Assembly: GCA_965237875.1 (NCBI GenBank)
Contig: CBDEGP010000001.1
Span: 744,001-808,000 of the forward strand
DNA length: 64,000 bases
Origin: DAOUJI01 sp965237875
GTDB lineage: Bacteria > Chloroflexota > Dehalococcoidia > Lucifugimonadales > JAGWBF01
Direction of reading: 5' to 3'
Part shown: positions 50,670 to 58,680 of the stretch, in pieces
How the letters are laid out: each line of letters begins with the position of its first letter
How positions within the stretch are numbered: the stretch's first letter is position 1
Notes under the pieces: generated by a model
Told to the model about the DNA's origin: nothing
Seen by the model: only the letters and a program-made list of their open reading frames with translations
The model's database searches: none
Made by a program: the position numbers and the translations under genes

Positions 50670-51641
50670 TCAGGACCTGGGATGACTCCTGTCGAACTCC
50701 TGGCGGATGTGGTCGTTTGTCACGTGGGTGTACACCTGAGTGGTGGTGATTGAAGAGTGGCCCAGAAGCTCCTGGACGTGCCTGAGAGACGCCCCTCCCT
50801 GGAGCATGTGGGTTGCGAAGCTATGACGGAGCACGTGGGGGGTTATGGGTTTATCCAGCCCGGCGGTCTTTGCACAGTTCTTGAGAACGGTCCAGACCCA
50901 CTGGCGGGTCAACCGGTCTTTTCGCTGGTTCACGAATAGGGCCTTGACGTCACTTGCTTTAGTCTTGCCGTTGGACCCGTTCTTCCCGGCGTTGTTTTCA
51001 GAGGTCCCCTTCCCGGCGCCCAAAAGCTTTGGGCGGTCATCCTCTACGTATCCCTTCAGCACGTCTACGGCTCTGGGGTACAAGTAGGCTATCCGCTCTT
51101 TGGAGCCCTTTCCTTTGCAGCGGATATATCCCTCCTGGAGGTTGACGTCCTCCAGGTCGAGGTTGATGAGCTCCGTCACCCGGAGCCCCGTGGCATACAG
51201 CAGCTCGAGCATAGTCCGGTCTCGCAGCCCCTCGGGGGTCTCCTCCTTGGCGGCCTGGTCGAGCAGCGTCCTCATCTCGTCTTCGGAGAGGAATTTGGGC
51301 AGGGACCTCCCGATTCTGGGAGCTGCCAGGAACTCGGTGGGGTCGCTTTCTACAATCTCCTCCTCGACCAGGAAGTTGAAGAAGGACTTGAGAGCGGCCA
51401 CCTTTCTGGCGGTGGTGGTCTCACGATAGCTTTTCTTGGCTCGAAGGTCCGATACGTAGTCGCTGAGAAGTTCCAGGTCCACCTTCCTCCAACCTTCATT
51501 GGACTCGGTGGCCCCGTTCCATCGGGTCTTGGTGAATTCGATGAACTGGCTCAGGTCGTTTTTGTATGCATCCAGCGTATTGCTGGAAAAGCCTTTCTCA
51601 ACCACAAGGTGATTGAGATATGATTCAACAGCTTCTTTCAC
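50670..51641 (-). CDS. Tyrosine recombinase XerC/XerD type
   Basis: 323 residues from GTG 51641 (VKEAVESYLNHLVVEKGF, with GGAGG 12 bases upstream); an ATG at 51695 would add 18 residues. N-terminal SAM-like DNA-binding domain, then catalytic residues in 'ATGLRVTELINL' (Arg), 'HVLRHSFATHML' (His..Arg), 'LLGHSSITTTQVYTHV' (His and Tyr nucleophile). A Gly/Asn/Lys-rich insert of ~25 residues interrupts the catalytic domain before 'KALFVNQRKDRLTRQWV'. Probably the chromosome-dimer resolvase, though an integrase is possible. Confidence 0.88.
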   Translation of the reverse strand: MKEAVESYLNHLVVEKGFSSNTLDAYKNDLSQFIEFTKTRWNGATESNEGWRKVDLELLSDYVSDLRAKKSYRETTTARKVAALKSFFNFLVEEEIVESDPTEFLAAPRIGRSLPKFLSEDEMRTLLDQAAKEETPEGLRDRTMLELLYATGLRVTELINLDLEDVNLQEGYIRCKGKGSKERIAYLYPRAVDVLKGYVEDDRPKLLGAGKGTSENNAGKNGSNGKTKASDVKALFVNQRKDRLTRQWVWTVLKNCAKTAGLDKPITPHVLRHSFATHMLQGGASLRHVQELLGHSSITTTQVYTHVTNDHIRQEFDRSHPRS

Positions 51642-51832
51642 GGCGGTGAATATCCTCCATTCTGCTTGATGTATTCGGGCTCCCGGCAAGGCCATGCTAT
51701 CACGGGCGCCTCTGTGCGCCAGGTTTGAAAGGTTTGCGGGTTAGAGCCAGAATAACGACCTGTCCGCCTGTTCCCACGCATAGGCAGGGCCTTTTCATTT
51801 TCTCCATGCCGGCGCCTTTTCCGTTCTTCCTG

Positions 51833-51971
51833 AGCTTGTCGAAGGGCCGTCCGCTCATGGTTCGACAAGCTTTCAAGTAACTGCTCTCGAATGGGCCGGG
51901 GCGACCGCCGGTCGCCCCTACGACAGGCCACAGCCCCGCGCCCGTCTTTCCGGCGGAGGCCGGAATCCAGA
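51833..51971. repeat. Composite dispersed element, copy C (most complete)
   Basis: Order: CTGAGCTTGTCGAAGGGCCG; TCATGGTTCGACAAGCTTTCAAGTAACTG; GGGGCGACCGCCGGTCGCCCC (hairpin) TACGACAGGCCACAGCCCCG; TTTCCGGCGGAGGCCGGAATCCAG (hairpin). Copies A (921-1018) and B (10415-10567, reversed) share the same order. It fills much of the gap 51696-52244. The other parts of that gap hold only the promoter at 52134. Confidence 0.8.
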
Positions 51972-52133
51972 TGCACCGCCTTTCAACATGCTGTCACGCA
52001 AATGCTTTCAGCTATTCGCTGTTGCTCAGCCCCGGCCCCTGGGCATAACGTTGCTCACCACGAACGGACTGCTACAGCGATTCCGGGAATGAAAACGGCG
52101 TGTCCGACGGCTTCCAAGTATGGACCGTCCCCG

Positions 52134-52161
52134 TTGCAATTCCTTTGCCCCTGTGTATAAT
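52134..52161 (+). promoter_or_regulatory. Promoter for the zinc-ribbon gene
   Basis: TTGCAA at 52134-52139 and a perfect TATAAT at 52156-52161, 16-base spacer, 83 bases before the start at 52245. Confidence 0.6.
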
Positions 52162-52244
52162 CTAGGTTGGCACGAGTTGGGCGAACCGGCCCCGCGTCTG
52201 GATGACCTCAACTTAACAGACTCTAGCCCGAAGGAGGCCATCCA

Positions 52245-52553
52245 GTGACAATGGCCGACAAAGACCTGACGTGTGTGGAGTGCGGGGCGACTTTCGTATT
52301 CACCGTGGGAGAACAGGAATTCTTCGACTCCAGGGGTTATACCAACGAGCCTAAGCGGTGCACGTCTTGCCGAGCCAGCCGACGGGCCCAGCAGAGGGGA
52401 GACGTACAGACCGGCGAGCGAGAGTACTTCCCGGTCGTTTGCGCGGAGTGCGGCAATGAAGCCATGGTGCCGTTCAGGCCCCGGGGAGACCGCCCCGTCT
52501 ATTGCAACGACTGCTTCAGCAAGCAGCGCTATTCCTCCTCCTCCCAGTTCTAG
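52245..52553 (+). CDS. Small double zinc-ribbon protein
   Basis: 102 residues from GTG 52245, 7 bases after AAGGAGG. Two Cys4 modules: 'CVECGATFVFTVGEQEFF...KRCTSCRASRRA' (residues ~10-45) and 'VCAECGNEAMVPFRPRGDRPVYCNDCF' (~67-93). This is the CxxCx17CxxC probable-zinc-ribbon type common in Chloroflexota and candidate phyla. Likely nucleic-acid or protein binding; exact role unknown. It has its own promoter. Confidence 0.8.
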   Translation: MTMADKDLTCVECGATFVFTVGEQEFFDSRGYTNEPKRCTSCRASRRAQQRGDVQTGEREYFPVVCAECGNEAMVPFRPRGDRPVYCNDCFSKQRYSSSSQF

Positions 52554-52752
52554 CCAGCTCGATGGTCAGGTTGACCAATTCCTTCCCCAGTCCTCCACCG
52601 AAACCTCTACATGGCCGTCATCAGGCCCACTCTTTCATCTCGCCGTATACGGACGGGCGCCGTAATCGGATGGGCGGCAATGGCGGCGGCCCTACGGAGG
52701 AAGCCCTTGTCAGACCAACGTTGACCTGCCGCAATCAGTTTCCTATCCAGCC

Positions 52753-54210
52753 ATGAACTTCAAAGACCTGCGTGATTTCATCTCCTTCCTTGAACGCAAG
52801 GGCGACTTGCGGCGCATTACTACGCCGGTCAGCCCGGAGCTGGAAATCACCGAAATATGCGACCGGACGGTAAAACAGGGCGGGCCGGCGCTGCTCTTTG
52901 AAAACGTCGAGGGATATGACATCCCGGTCCTCATTAACATGTATGGCACCGAGCAAAGAATGGCCTGGGCCCTTGGGGTTGACAGGCTGGAGGACCTGGT
53001 CCATCGAGTCCAGGGTGTGTTGGGGCTTATGCAAGGCGGCGCTCCCAAAGGAATCATGGACAAACTGCGTGCCCTGGGACAGCTTAGAGAGCTGGCCTCT
53101 TTCCAGTCGAAAACAGTGCGCTCCGGCCCCTGCCAGGAGGTGGTCCACACGGGCGATGACGTGGACCTGTTCAAGTACCCCATCCTGAAATGCTGGCCCA
53201 TGGACGGGGGCCGCTACATCACGCTGCCTCTGGTCATCACCAAGGACCCCGCCACGGGCGTCCGAAACTTCGGCATGTACCGCATACAGGTGTTCGACAA
53301 GAAGACCTGCGGGATGCATTGGCAGACCCACAAGGTGGGCGCACGCCATTATCGGGTCAGCCGCGAAGAGGGAAGGGAGAGGGTCGAAGTGGCCGTGGCG
53401 CTCGGAGGTGATCCGGCCACCATATGGACGGGGTCCGCTCCATTGCCCCCCGACATGGATGAGATGATGATAGCCGGGTTCATCCGCCAGGAAGGCGTGG
53501 AGCTGGTCAAGGCCAAGACTGTGGACCTGGAAGTCCCGGCCCATGCTGAGATGATCATAGAAGGCTACGTCACTCCCGGAGACGAAGCGCTTGAGGGTCC
53601 CTTCGGAGACCACACCGGCTACTACTCCCTGGCCGACACTTATCCGGTCTTCCACGTAACGGCGGTCACACACCGCCGGGATCCCATATACCCCACCATA
53701 ATAGTGGGACGACCTCCCATGGAGGACTACTTCATGGGCAAGGTCACCGAACGGGTTTTCCTGCCCGTCATGCAGACCGTCCTCCCGGAAATCGTGGACA
53801 TCAACATGCCCGCGGAAGGGGTGTTCCACAACCTCGTGCTGGTCTCGATAAAGAAGGAATATCCGGGTCATGCCCAGAAGGTGATGTACGGACTTTGGGG
53901 GCTTGGGCTCATGTCTCTGGCCAAAGCCATCATTGTGGTTGACCACTACGTAGACGTGCACAACCTGTCGGAGGTTACGTGGCGAGTAACGAACAACATC
54001 GACGCGGCCAGGGACATCATCACGGTGCAGGGGCCTGTGGACGACTTGGACCACGCTTCTCCCACGCCCAAGTTCGGCAGCAAGGTTGGCATCGACGCCA
54101 CCGCCAAGGGACCCGGGGAGGGGAACCCCCGGGAGTGGCCCCCGGATATAGTGATGAGCGATGAGGTGAAGGCGCTTGTGGACTCCAAGTGGGGCATGTA
54201 TGGGATCTAG
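52753..54210 (+). CDS. UbiD-family decarboxylase (menaquinone or aromatic acid)
   Basis: 485 residues of the prenyl-FMN-dependent decarboxylase family: 'MNFKDLRDFISFLERKGDLRRI', 'ICDRTVKQGGPALLFENVEG', 'LKCWPMDGGRYITLPLVITKDP', and 'EGPFGDHTGYYS' bearing the conserved Glu. It is first in a same-strand run with UbiA, UbiX and UbiE, so in this setting it most likely decarboxylates a prenylated naphthoate in the futalosine route (MqnL-like). Its cofactor would be made by the UbiX at 55134. Confidence 0.9.
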   Translation: MNFKDLRDFISFLERKGDLRRITTPVSPELEITEICDRTVKQGGPALLFENVEGYDIPVLINMYGTEQRMAWALGVDRLEDLVHRVQGVLGLMQGGAPKGIMDKLRALGQLRELASFQSKTVRSGPCQEVVHTGDDVDLFKYPILKCWPMDGGRYITLPLVITKDPATGVRNFGMYRIQVFDKKTCGMHWQTHKVGARHYRVSREEGRERVEVAVALGGDPATIWTGSAPLPPDMDEMMIAGFIRQEGVELVKAKTVDLEVPAHAEMIIEGYVTPGDEALEGPFGDHTGYYSLADTYPVFHVTAVTHRRDPIYPTIIVGRPPMEDYFMGKVTERVFLPVMQTVLPEIVDINMPAEGVFHNLVLVSIKKEYPGHAQKVMYGLWGLGLMSLAKAIIVVDHYVDVHNLSEVTWRVTNNIDAARDIITVQGPVDDLDHASPTPKFGSKVGIDATAKGPGEGNPREWPPDIVMSDEVKALVDSKWGMYGI

Positions 54211-54252
54211 GGTGTTCCAGTACGGCCAACTTGTTTACAGGGACCGAACGTC

Positions 54253-55137
54253 ATGGCAGCCGCGATTCTAACGCCGGTTAAGCGGACCAGGGCCAAGGTC
54301 CATCTGTTCCTTGACGCCATCAAGTTCGAACACACGGTCTTCGCTTTGCCCTTTGCCTACATCGGCATGTTCCTGGCGGCCGGCGGGCTGCCGGGATGGT
54401 CCGAGTTCATCTGGATAACCGTAGCCATGGCTGCAGCCCGGACGCTGGCCATGTCCTCCAACCGACTGATTCATCTCAAGGAGGATGCGGCCAACCCCCG
54501 CACGGCAAACCGTCATCTGCCCAAGGGGCTTCTGAAACCCCATGAGATGGGGCTGGTGGCGCTGGTCTCCATCGGAGTTTTCTTCTTCGCCGCTTCCCAG
54601 CTTAACACCCTGACCCTGGTCCTGGCGCCGGTGGCGGCAGTGGCGGTGGTTGCATACTCCTACGTCAAGTATTTCTCCTGGACCACCCACTTTGTGCTGG
54701 GATGGGTAGACGCGATAGCAGCCGCCGGGGGTTGGATAGCGGTGACCGGGAGCCTGGGGCCCGAGGCAGTCCTCCTGTCCTTCGCGGTGGCCACGTGGAT
54801 AGGCGGCTTCGACATCATCTACGCCTGCCAGGACGTCGCTTTTGACAAGCAGTACGGCATTCACTCCATACCCCGCCGGTTCGGCGTGGAGGGCGCCTTC
54901 TGGTGGTACCGGGGAATGCACGTAGCAACCTCAGCCTCCCTTCTGGCCCTGGGCGTCTGGATGGGACTGGGACCCCTATACTACGCGGGATGGGCTGTGG
55001 CTTCGGCCCTGCTCATATACGAGCACACCCTGGTGAGTCCGAAAGACCTTTCCAAGCTCATGCTGGCCTTCTTCAACCTCAACTCGTATATTGCTGTGAC
55101 CCTGCTCTTTTTCACAGCTTTGGACGTTGTATTGTGA
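54253..55137 (+). CDS. UbiA-family prenyltransferase (MqnP/UbiA-like)
   Basis: 294 residues, about eight hydrophobic spans. Prenyl-diphosphate motif 1 reads 'NRLIHLKEDAANPRTANRHLP': D78 is kept but the first Asp of the usual NRxxDxxxD is H74. Motif 2 'YACQDVAFDKQYGIHSIPRRFG' has D194 and D198. It attaches a polyprenyl chain to an aromatic carboxylate. In the neighbourhood of ubiD/ubiX/ubiE it fits MqnP of futalosine-type menaquinone synthesis. It ends 4 bases into the ubiX start. Confidence 0.85.
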   Translation: MAAAILTPVKRTRAKVHLFLDAIKFEHTVFALPFAYIGMFLAAGGLPGWSEFIWITVAMAAARTLAMSSNRLIHLKEDAANPRTANRHLPKGLLKPHEMGLVALVSIGVFFFAASQLNTLTLVLAPVAAVAVVAYSYVKYFSWTTHFVLGWVDAIAAAGGWIAVTGSLGPEAVLLSFAVATWIGGFDIIYACQDVAFDKQYGIHSIPRRFGVEGAFWWYRGMHVATSASLLALGVWMGLGPLYYAGWAVASALLIYEHTLVSPKDLSKLMLAFFNLNSYIAVTLLFFTALDVVL

Positions 55138-55739
55138 CTGACGCCCAGGATAAGCGCCCTTACGTCGTGGGCATTTCAGGCGCCAGCGGAGTCGTCATGG
55201 CCCACGACCTGGTGGAGGAGATGCTCAGCCGGGAGCTTTGCGTAACGGTGGTGTGCAGCGCCGAGGCGAGGATGGTCTGGCATCAGGAGATGGACGAGCC
55301 CTGGAACGACGCGTTGGCCCGTTGGAGGGAGCATCCCCATTTCACCGACTACGGCATAGGAGAGATGGCGGCCCCCATCGCCAGCGGTTCCTACCCCACC
55401 CGGGGCATGGCAATCGTGCCATGCAGCATGGCAAGCGTGGCGGCGTTGGCCCACGGGATGGCCAACAACCTGCTGCTCAGGTCTGCGGACGTATGCCTCA
55501 AGGAGCGCCGCCGCTTGGTCATCGTGCCCCGGGAGACTCCCCTGCACGCAGTGCATCTTGAGAACATGACTACGCTGGCCCGTATGGGCGTGGTGACGCT
55601 TCCTCCCCATCCTCCTTTCTACTTGAAACCTGAGACGGTGGCCGACGTGGTGGGCTACATGGTGGGCCGCATCCTGGTGGCGCTGGGCGTAGACGAGCAA
55701 TTGGAAGACCGCTACCAGTACTCCGGCCCGGGCGCCTAG
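55134..55739 (+). CDS. ubiX: UbiX-family flavin prenyltransferase
   Basis: 201 residues from GTG 55134, overlapping the UbiA stop as GTGA. 'YVVGISGASGVVMAHDLVEEM' is the flavin-binding start; 'IVPCSMASVAALAHGMANNLLLRSADVCLKERRRLVIVPRETPLHAVHLENM' is diagnostic. It prenylates FMN to make the UbiD cofactor. A longer frame to 54903 lies inside the UbiA gene and is not used. Confidence 0.93.
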   Translation: MTDAQDKRPYVVGISGASGVVMAHDLVEEMLSRELCVTVVCSAEARMVWHQEMDEPWNDALARWREHPHFTDYGIGEMAAPIASGSYPTRGMAIVPCSMASVAALAHGMANNLLLRSADVCLKERRRLVIVPRETPLHAVHLENMTTLARMGVVTLPPHPPFYLKPETVADVVGYMVGRILVALGVDEQLEDRYQYSGPGA

Positions 55740-55744
55740 CGTTC

Positions 55745-56461
55745 ATGGCTGAGTTAAGAGGCGAGGCCAAGCGCCGGTACGTGGCGAATCTCTTCGCTGC
55801 GATAGCTCCCACCTACGACTTGATGAACACCCTCATGACCGGCGGGCTTCACCATCGCTGGCGGCGCATCGCCGCCGAAATCGCCGCCAAAGACCTGAAC
55901 GGCATAGCCTTCGACCTGGCATCGGGGACTGGGGACTTTGCTCTGGCTTTGGCGTCGATTCCGGGTATAGAAAGCGTCGTCGGACTCGATCTGACGCCCG
56001 GCATGGTGGTCCGGGCCAACGCCAAAGCAGACTCCAAAGGACTGGGGCGCGTGACGCACTTCACCGTAGGAGACGGCATGGCCCTTCCCTTTCCGGACCA
56101 CACCTTCGCCTGCGCCGTATCGGGCTGGGGATTCAGGAACATGCCTGACCTGCCCGGCGCCTTGGCGGAGGCGGTCCGCGTGGTGCGGCCCGGAGGGCGG
56201 GTCGTGTCCCTGGAGTCTACGCCCGCCGAGAGCAGGCTGCTTGGGCCGCCCTTCAGAGTCTTCTTCAACTTTGTGGTCCCTCTGATGGGGCAGATAGTTG
56301 CCCGGAACCGTGAAGCCTACACCTACCTGCCCAAGTCCGTGGGCCGGTTCCACACCGCCGACGAGATGGCCCGCACATTCACGGAAGCGGGCCTAACCGG
56401 CGTGGGCTACAGGAAGCTGGGCCTGGGCGCCGTGGCCATCCACTGGGGCGTCAAGGCTTAG
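55745..56461 (+). CDS. ubiE: Demethylmenaquinone methyltransferase (UbiE/MenG)
   Basis: 238 residues. 'RYVANLFAAIAPTYDLMNTLMTGGLHHRWRR' is the UbiE signature; SAM motif I 'AFDLASGTGDFALAL', 'VGLDLTPGMV', 'VSGWGFRNMPDLPGALAEAVRVVRPGGRVVSLE'. It adds the methyl group of menaquinone in the final step. Five bases after ubiX. Confidence 0.94.
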   Translation: MAELRGEAKRRYVANLFAAIAPTYDLMNTLMTGGLHHRWRRIAAEIAAKDLNGIAFDLASGTGDFALALASIPGIESVVGLDLTPGMVVRANAKADSKGLGRVTHFTVGDGMALPFPDHTFACAVSGWGFRNMPDLPGALAEAVRVVRPGGRVVSLESTPAESRLLGPPFRVFFNFVVPLMGQIVARNREAYTYLPKSVGRFHTADEMARTFTEAGLTGVGYRKLGLGAVAIHWGVKA

Positions 56462-56536
56462 AGCCTTGCCCCTTGCGGTGTCCGGCCATAGAATGCAGGG
56501 GGAATCGACTTGGGAATAAGACTTCAGGAGGCGACT

Positions 56537-56887
56537 ATGCCGATTATTGACCAGCGCACTGATCCTCCCTTCGAGCCTGCCGAGGGACGAAAGTCCCGCA
56601 GATTCATCAACAAGGCCGCGGGCGCCGCCAGCCTCACGGTGGGCGAGTTGGTGATGCACGACGGCTCGGCCCTTAAGCTGCACACTCATCCCCACGACGA
56701 GGCCATCATCCTGCTGGAGGGGTCCATCGAAATGACCGTGGGAGATGAGGTGCGGACAGTCCCCGAAGGCCATACCTTGCTGGCGCCGCCCAACGTGCCC
56801 CACAAGCTGGAGAACCACTCGGGCGCCGACGCCCGGATGTACACGGTGATGCCCACCGACAGCCCCTCCACCAGCTACGTGGAGTAG
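56537..56887 (+). CDS. Small cupin-domain protein
   Basis: 116 residues from ATG 56537 with CAGGAGG upstream; an in-frame TTG at 56510 is less likely. Metal-binding cupin motif H49, H51, H53, E55 ('LKLHTHPHDEAIILLEG') and a second strand set 'LLAPPNVPHKLENHSG'. Substrate unknown. Probably translated with the SRPBCC gene starting 4 bases later. Confidence 0.82.
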   Translation: MPIIDQRTDPPFEPAEGRKSRRFINKAAGAASLTVGELVMHDGSALKLHTHPHDEAIILLEGSIEMTVGDEVRTVPEGHTLLAPPNVPHKLENHSGADARMYTVMPTDSPSTSYVE

Positions 56888-56891
56888 GCCC

Positions 56892-57350
56892 TTGCGGGAG
56901 ATCAGGACAGAGGTGGAGATAGGCGCGTCTCCTGAGAAAGTCTGGGACGCGCTTACAGACTTGGCCGCCTATGCCGAGTGGAACCCTTTCATCAAGAAAG
57001 CTGAAGGAGAGGTGACCATCGGCGGCAAGCTGAAATTGCTCGTTAAGCCGCCCGGCGCCCTGGGCATGACAATCAAACCCAAGGTAGTGGAGGCGGAACC
57101 CTGGCGCCGGCTTACATGGACCGGGCGCGTGCTGGTTCCAGGGATTATCGACGGAGAGCATTACTTCATTCTGGAAGACTGCGGCCAAGGCGTCACCAGG
57201 CTCGTGCAAGGGGAGCGTTTCACGGGCTGCTTGGCTCCGCTGATGCAGGCTATGCGAGTCCTCAAGAGCCAACGGGTGGGGTTCGTGATGATGAATCTGG
57301 CTCTCAAGGAGCGGCTGGAAACCCCTGGATTCCGGCCTCCGCCGGAATGA
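56892..57350 (+). CDS. SRPBCC/START-like lipid- or ligand-binding protein
   Basis: 152 residues from TTG 56892. 'EIRTEVEIGASPEKVWDALTDLAAYAEWNPFIKKAEGEVTIGGKLKLLVKPPG' is the opening of the polyketide cyclase/SRPBCC fold; 'HYFILEDCGQGVTRLVQGERFTG' follows. The last residues (TPGFRPPPE) and the TGA come from a dispersed repeat (57322-57350), so the original C-terminus was probably replaced. Confidence 0.82.
   Translation: MREIRTEVEIGASPEKVWDALTDLAAYAEWNPFIKKAEGEVTIGGKLKLLVKPPGALGMTIKPKVVEAEPWRRLTWTGRVLVPGIIDGEHYFILEDCGQGVTRLVQGERFTGCLAPLMQAMRVLKSQRVGFVMMNLALKERLETPGFRPPPE
57322..57350. repeat. Dispersed repeat overlapping the end of the SRPBCC gene
   Basis: CCTGGATTCCGGCCTCCGCC then GGAATGACG, a copy of the ATTCCGGCGGAGGCCGGAATCCAGG family in reverse orientation; the TGA in GGAATGA is the gene's stop codon. 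Confidence 0.85.
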
Positions 57351-57432
57351 CGAGAAGAGGGGATCGGGAAAGACGAAAGGGGAAGCGGAGTGACGGGTAA
57401 TGCCAACGCGGACTAGACCGGCGTCCGGGGCG

Positions 57433-58593
57433 TTATAGGGGGAATTCAAGCTGGCCGGTCTGGGGGACCAGCTCTTCCAGGTGGCTTTCCAACTCCGCCA
57501 CGCTGGAGAACACCTTGTCGGCCCTCTGGTGGATGAAGGGCGTCGGCTCTTTACTCGCCTCCCATACCACCAGGACCTCTTTGGTTGAAGCGGAGGCGTA
57601 CTCCAGCTCCGATTGGACTCCCCCGGCTATCAACGGGCTGCCGTCCGTATCGAGGGGAATATAGGCCACTATCATCTCGGCCTGGTCTATCAGCTTGTAG
57701 TCCCTGGATACGATCTGGCCGTCTATATCGGGAATGATTCCCTCGATCTCGTGGACGCTGAATTGGACCTGAGCGCCCCTGACGTCGCAAAGCAAATGGG
57801 CGGCGGACGGGTCTTCCTGGCGGCGGCTCCTGAGAATCCCGTAGAGACGTTTCTCGTCGATCATCATAGGGTCGAAGCAGCAGAGCCGCTTGCGGACCCT
57901 CTTGCGGAAGTCCACCACCCTGTCCCACACGTCGGGCTTGGATTGTGCGTCGCTGATGGGGTAGCTCACGTAGGACCGTTTCTTCCATCCTTCGAACAGC
58001 AGGGAGTAGGCCGCCTCCAGAGGAAAATCGGTGACTTCAGGCTCCAACGACACCCCCAGGACGTAGTGGGGCACCCCCAGGACAGACGCCAATATCTCCG
58101 AAGCCAGGATCTCCTCTTCACGCCATACCAGCAGGTCCTTCATTCCGTAGGTTGTGTCCGCCGGAAGACGACCGGCGTCCCGGAGGCCGTCCAGGTTCAG
58201 CTTTACTGCGTCAACGTCATCCACCAACGTCACGATCAGGTCGGGACTAAAGGCTTCGAAGTCCGACAGCTCAAAGGCTCGGAAGAGCTGGTTGTTCCAG
58301 CGGAAGACGGCGTGTGAGCTGACTATCACGGCCGCCGAGTCCTCATGGCTGGTCATCTGGCCGATCTTGTTGAAGGCTGAGCGTCTGAGAACGGCAAGCT
58401 CCGTGAGGGGGAGGTCGAGGATTTTGCCTTCGGTAATGGCCCTTCCCGCCTTCTGGCTCTCCTCGTACATGATGTCCCCCACGTTATAGAGGCCATCGAT
58501 GGACTTGCCTTTGGAGGCGGCATACTCCCGCAGGGTTTCAATGTGGCGTTTCTTGTCTATTCCCGTCTGGCCCATGAAAAGGGCTCTTACCAT
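57433..58593 (-). CDS. Kinase-like / deoxyribosyltransferase-like two-domain protein
   Basis: 386 residues. The N-terminus 'ALFMGQTGIDKKRHIETL' resembles the P-loop of adenylate-kinase-like proteins, but the Walker A is degenerate: G8-Q-T-G11-I-D13-K14-K15, where G and S/T are expected at 13 and 15. The C-terminal ~110 residues ('IVSRDYKLIDQAEMIVAYIPLD...GGVQSELEYASASTKEVLVVWE') resemble the nucleoside 2-deoxyribosyltransferase fold, with E328 in 'QSELEYA' at about the active-site position. A nucleotide-handling role is inference. Transcribed alone, convergent with the SRPBCC gene. Confidence 0.6.
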   Translation of the reverse strand: MVRALFMGQTGIDKKRHIETLREYAASKGKSIDGLYNVGDIMYEESQKAGRAITEGKILDLPLTELAVLRRSAFNKIGQMTSHEDSAAVIVSSHAVFRWNNQLFRAFELSDFEAFSPDLIVTLVDDVDAVKLNLDGLRDAGRLPADTTYGMKDLLVWREEEILASEILASVLGVPHYVLGVSLEPEVTDFPLEAAYSLLFEGWKKRSYVSYPISDAQSKPDVWDRVVDFRKRVRKRLCCFDPMMIDEKRLYGILRSRRQEDPSAAHLLCDVRGAQVQFSVHEIEGIIPDIDGQIVSRDYKLIDQAEMIVAYIPLDTDGSPLIAGGVQSELEYASASTKEVLVVWEASKEPTPFIHQRADKVFSSVAELESHLEELVPQTGQLEFPL

Positions 58594-58680
58594 ATCGCAG
58601 ACCTCATGCAGGGTGGTCCATGTGAAAGTTTTAGAAATTGTAGGGTTGACCGAAAACCGGAGTCAAGGAAACCGGAATGC

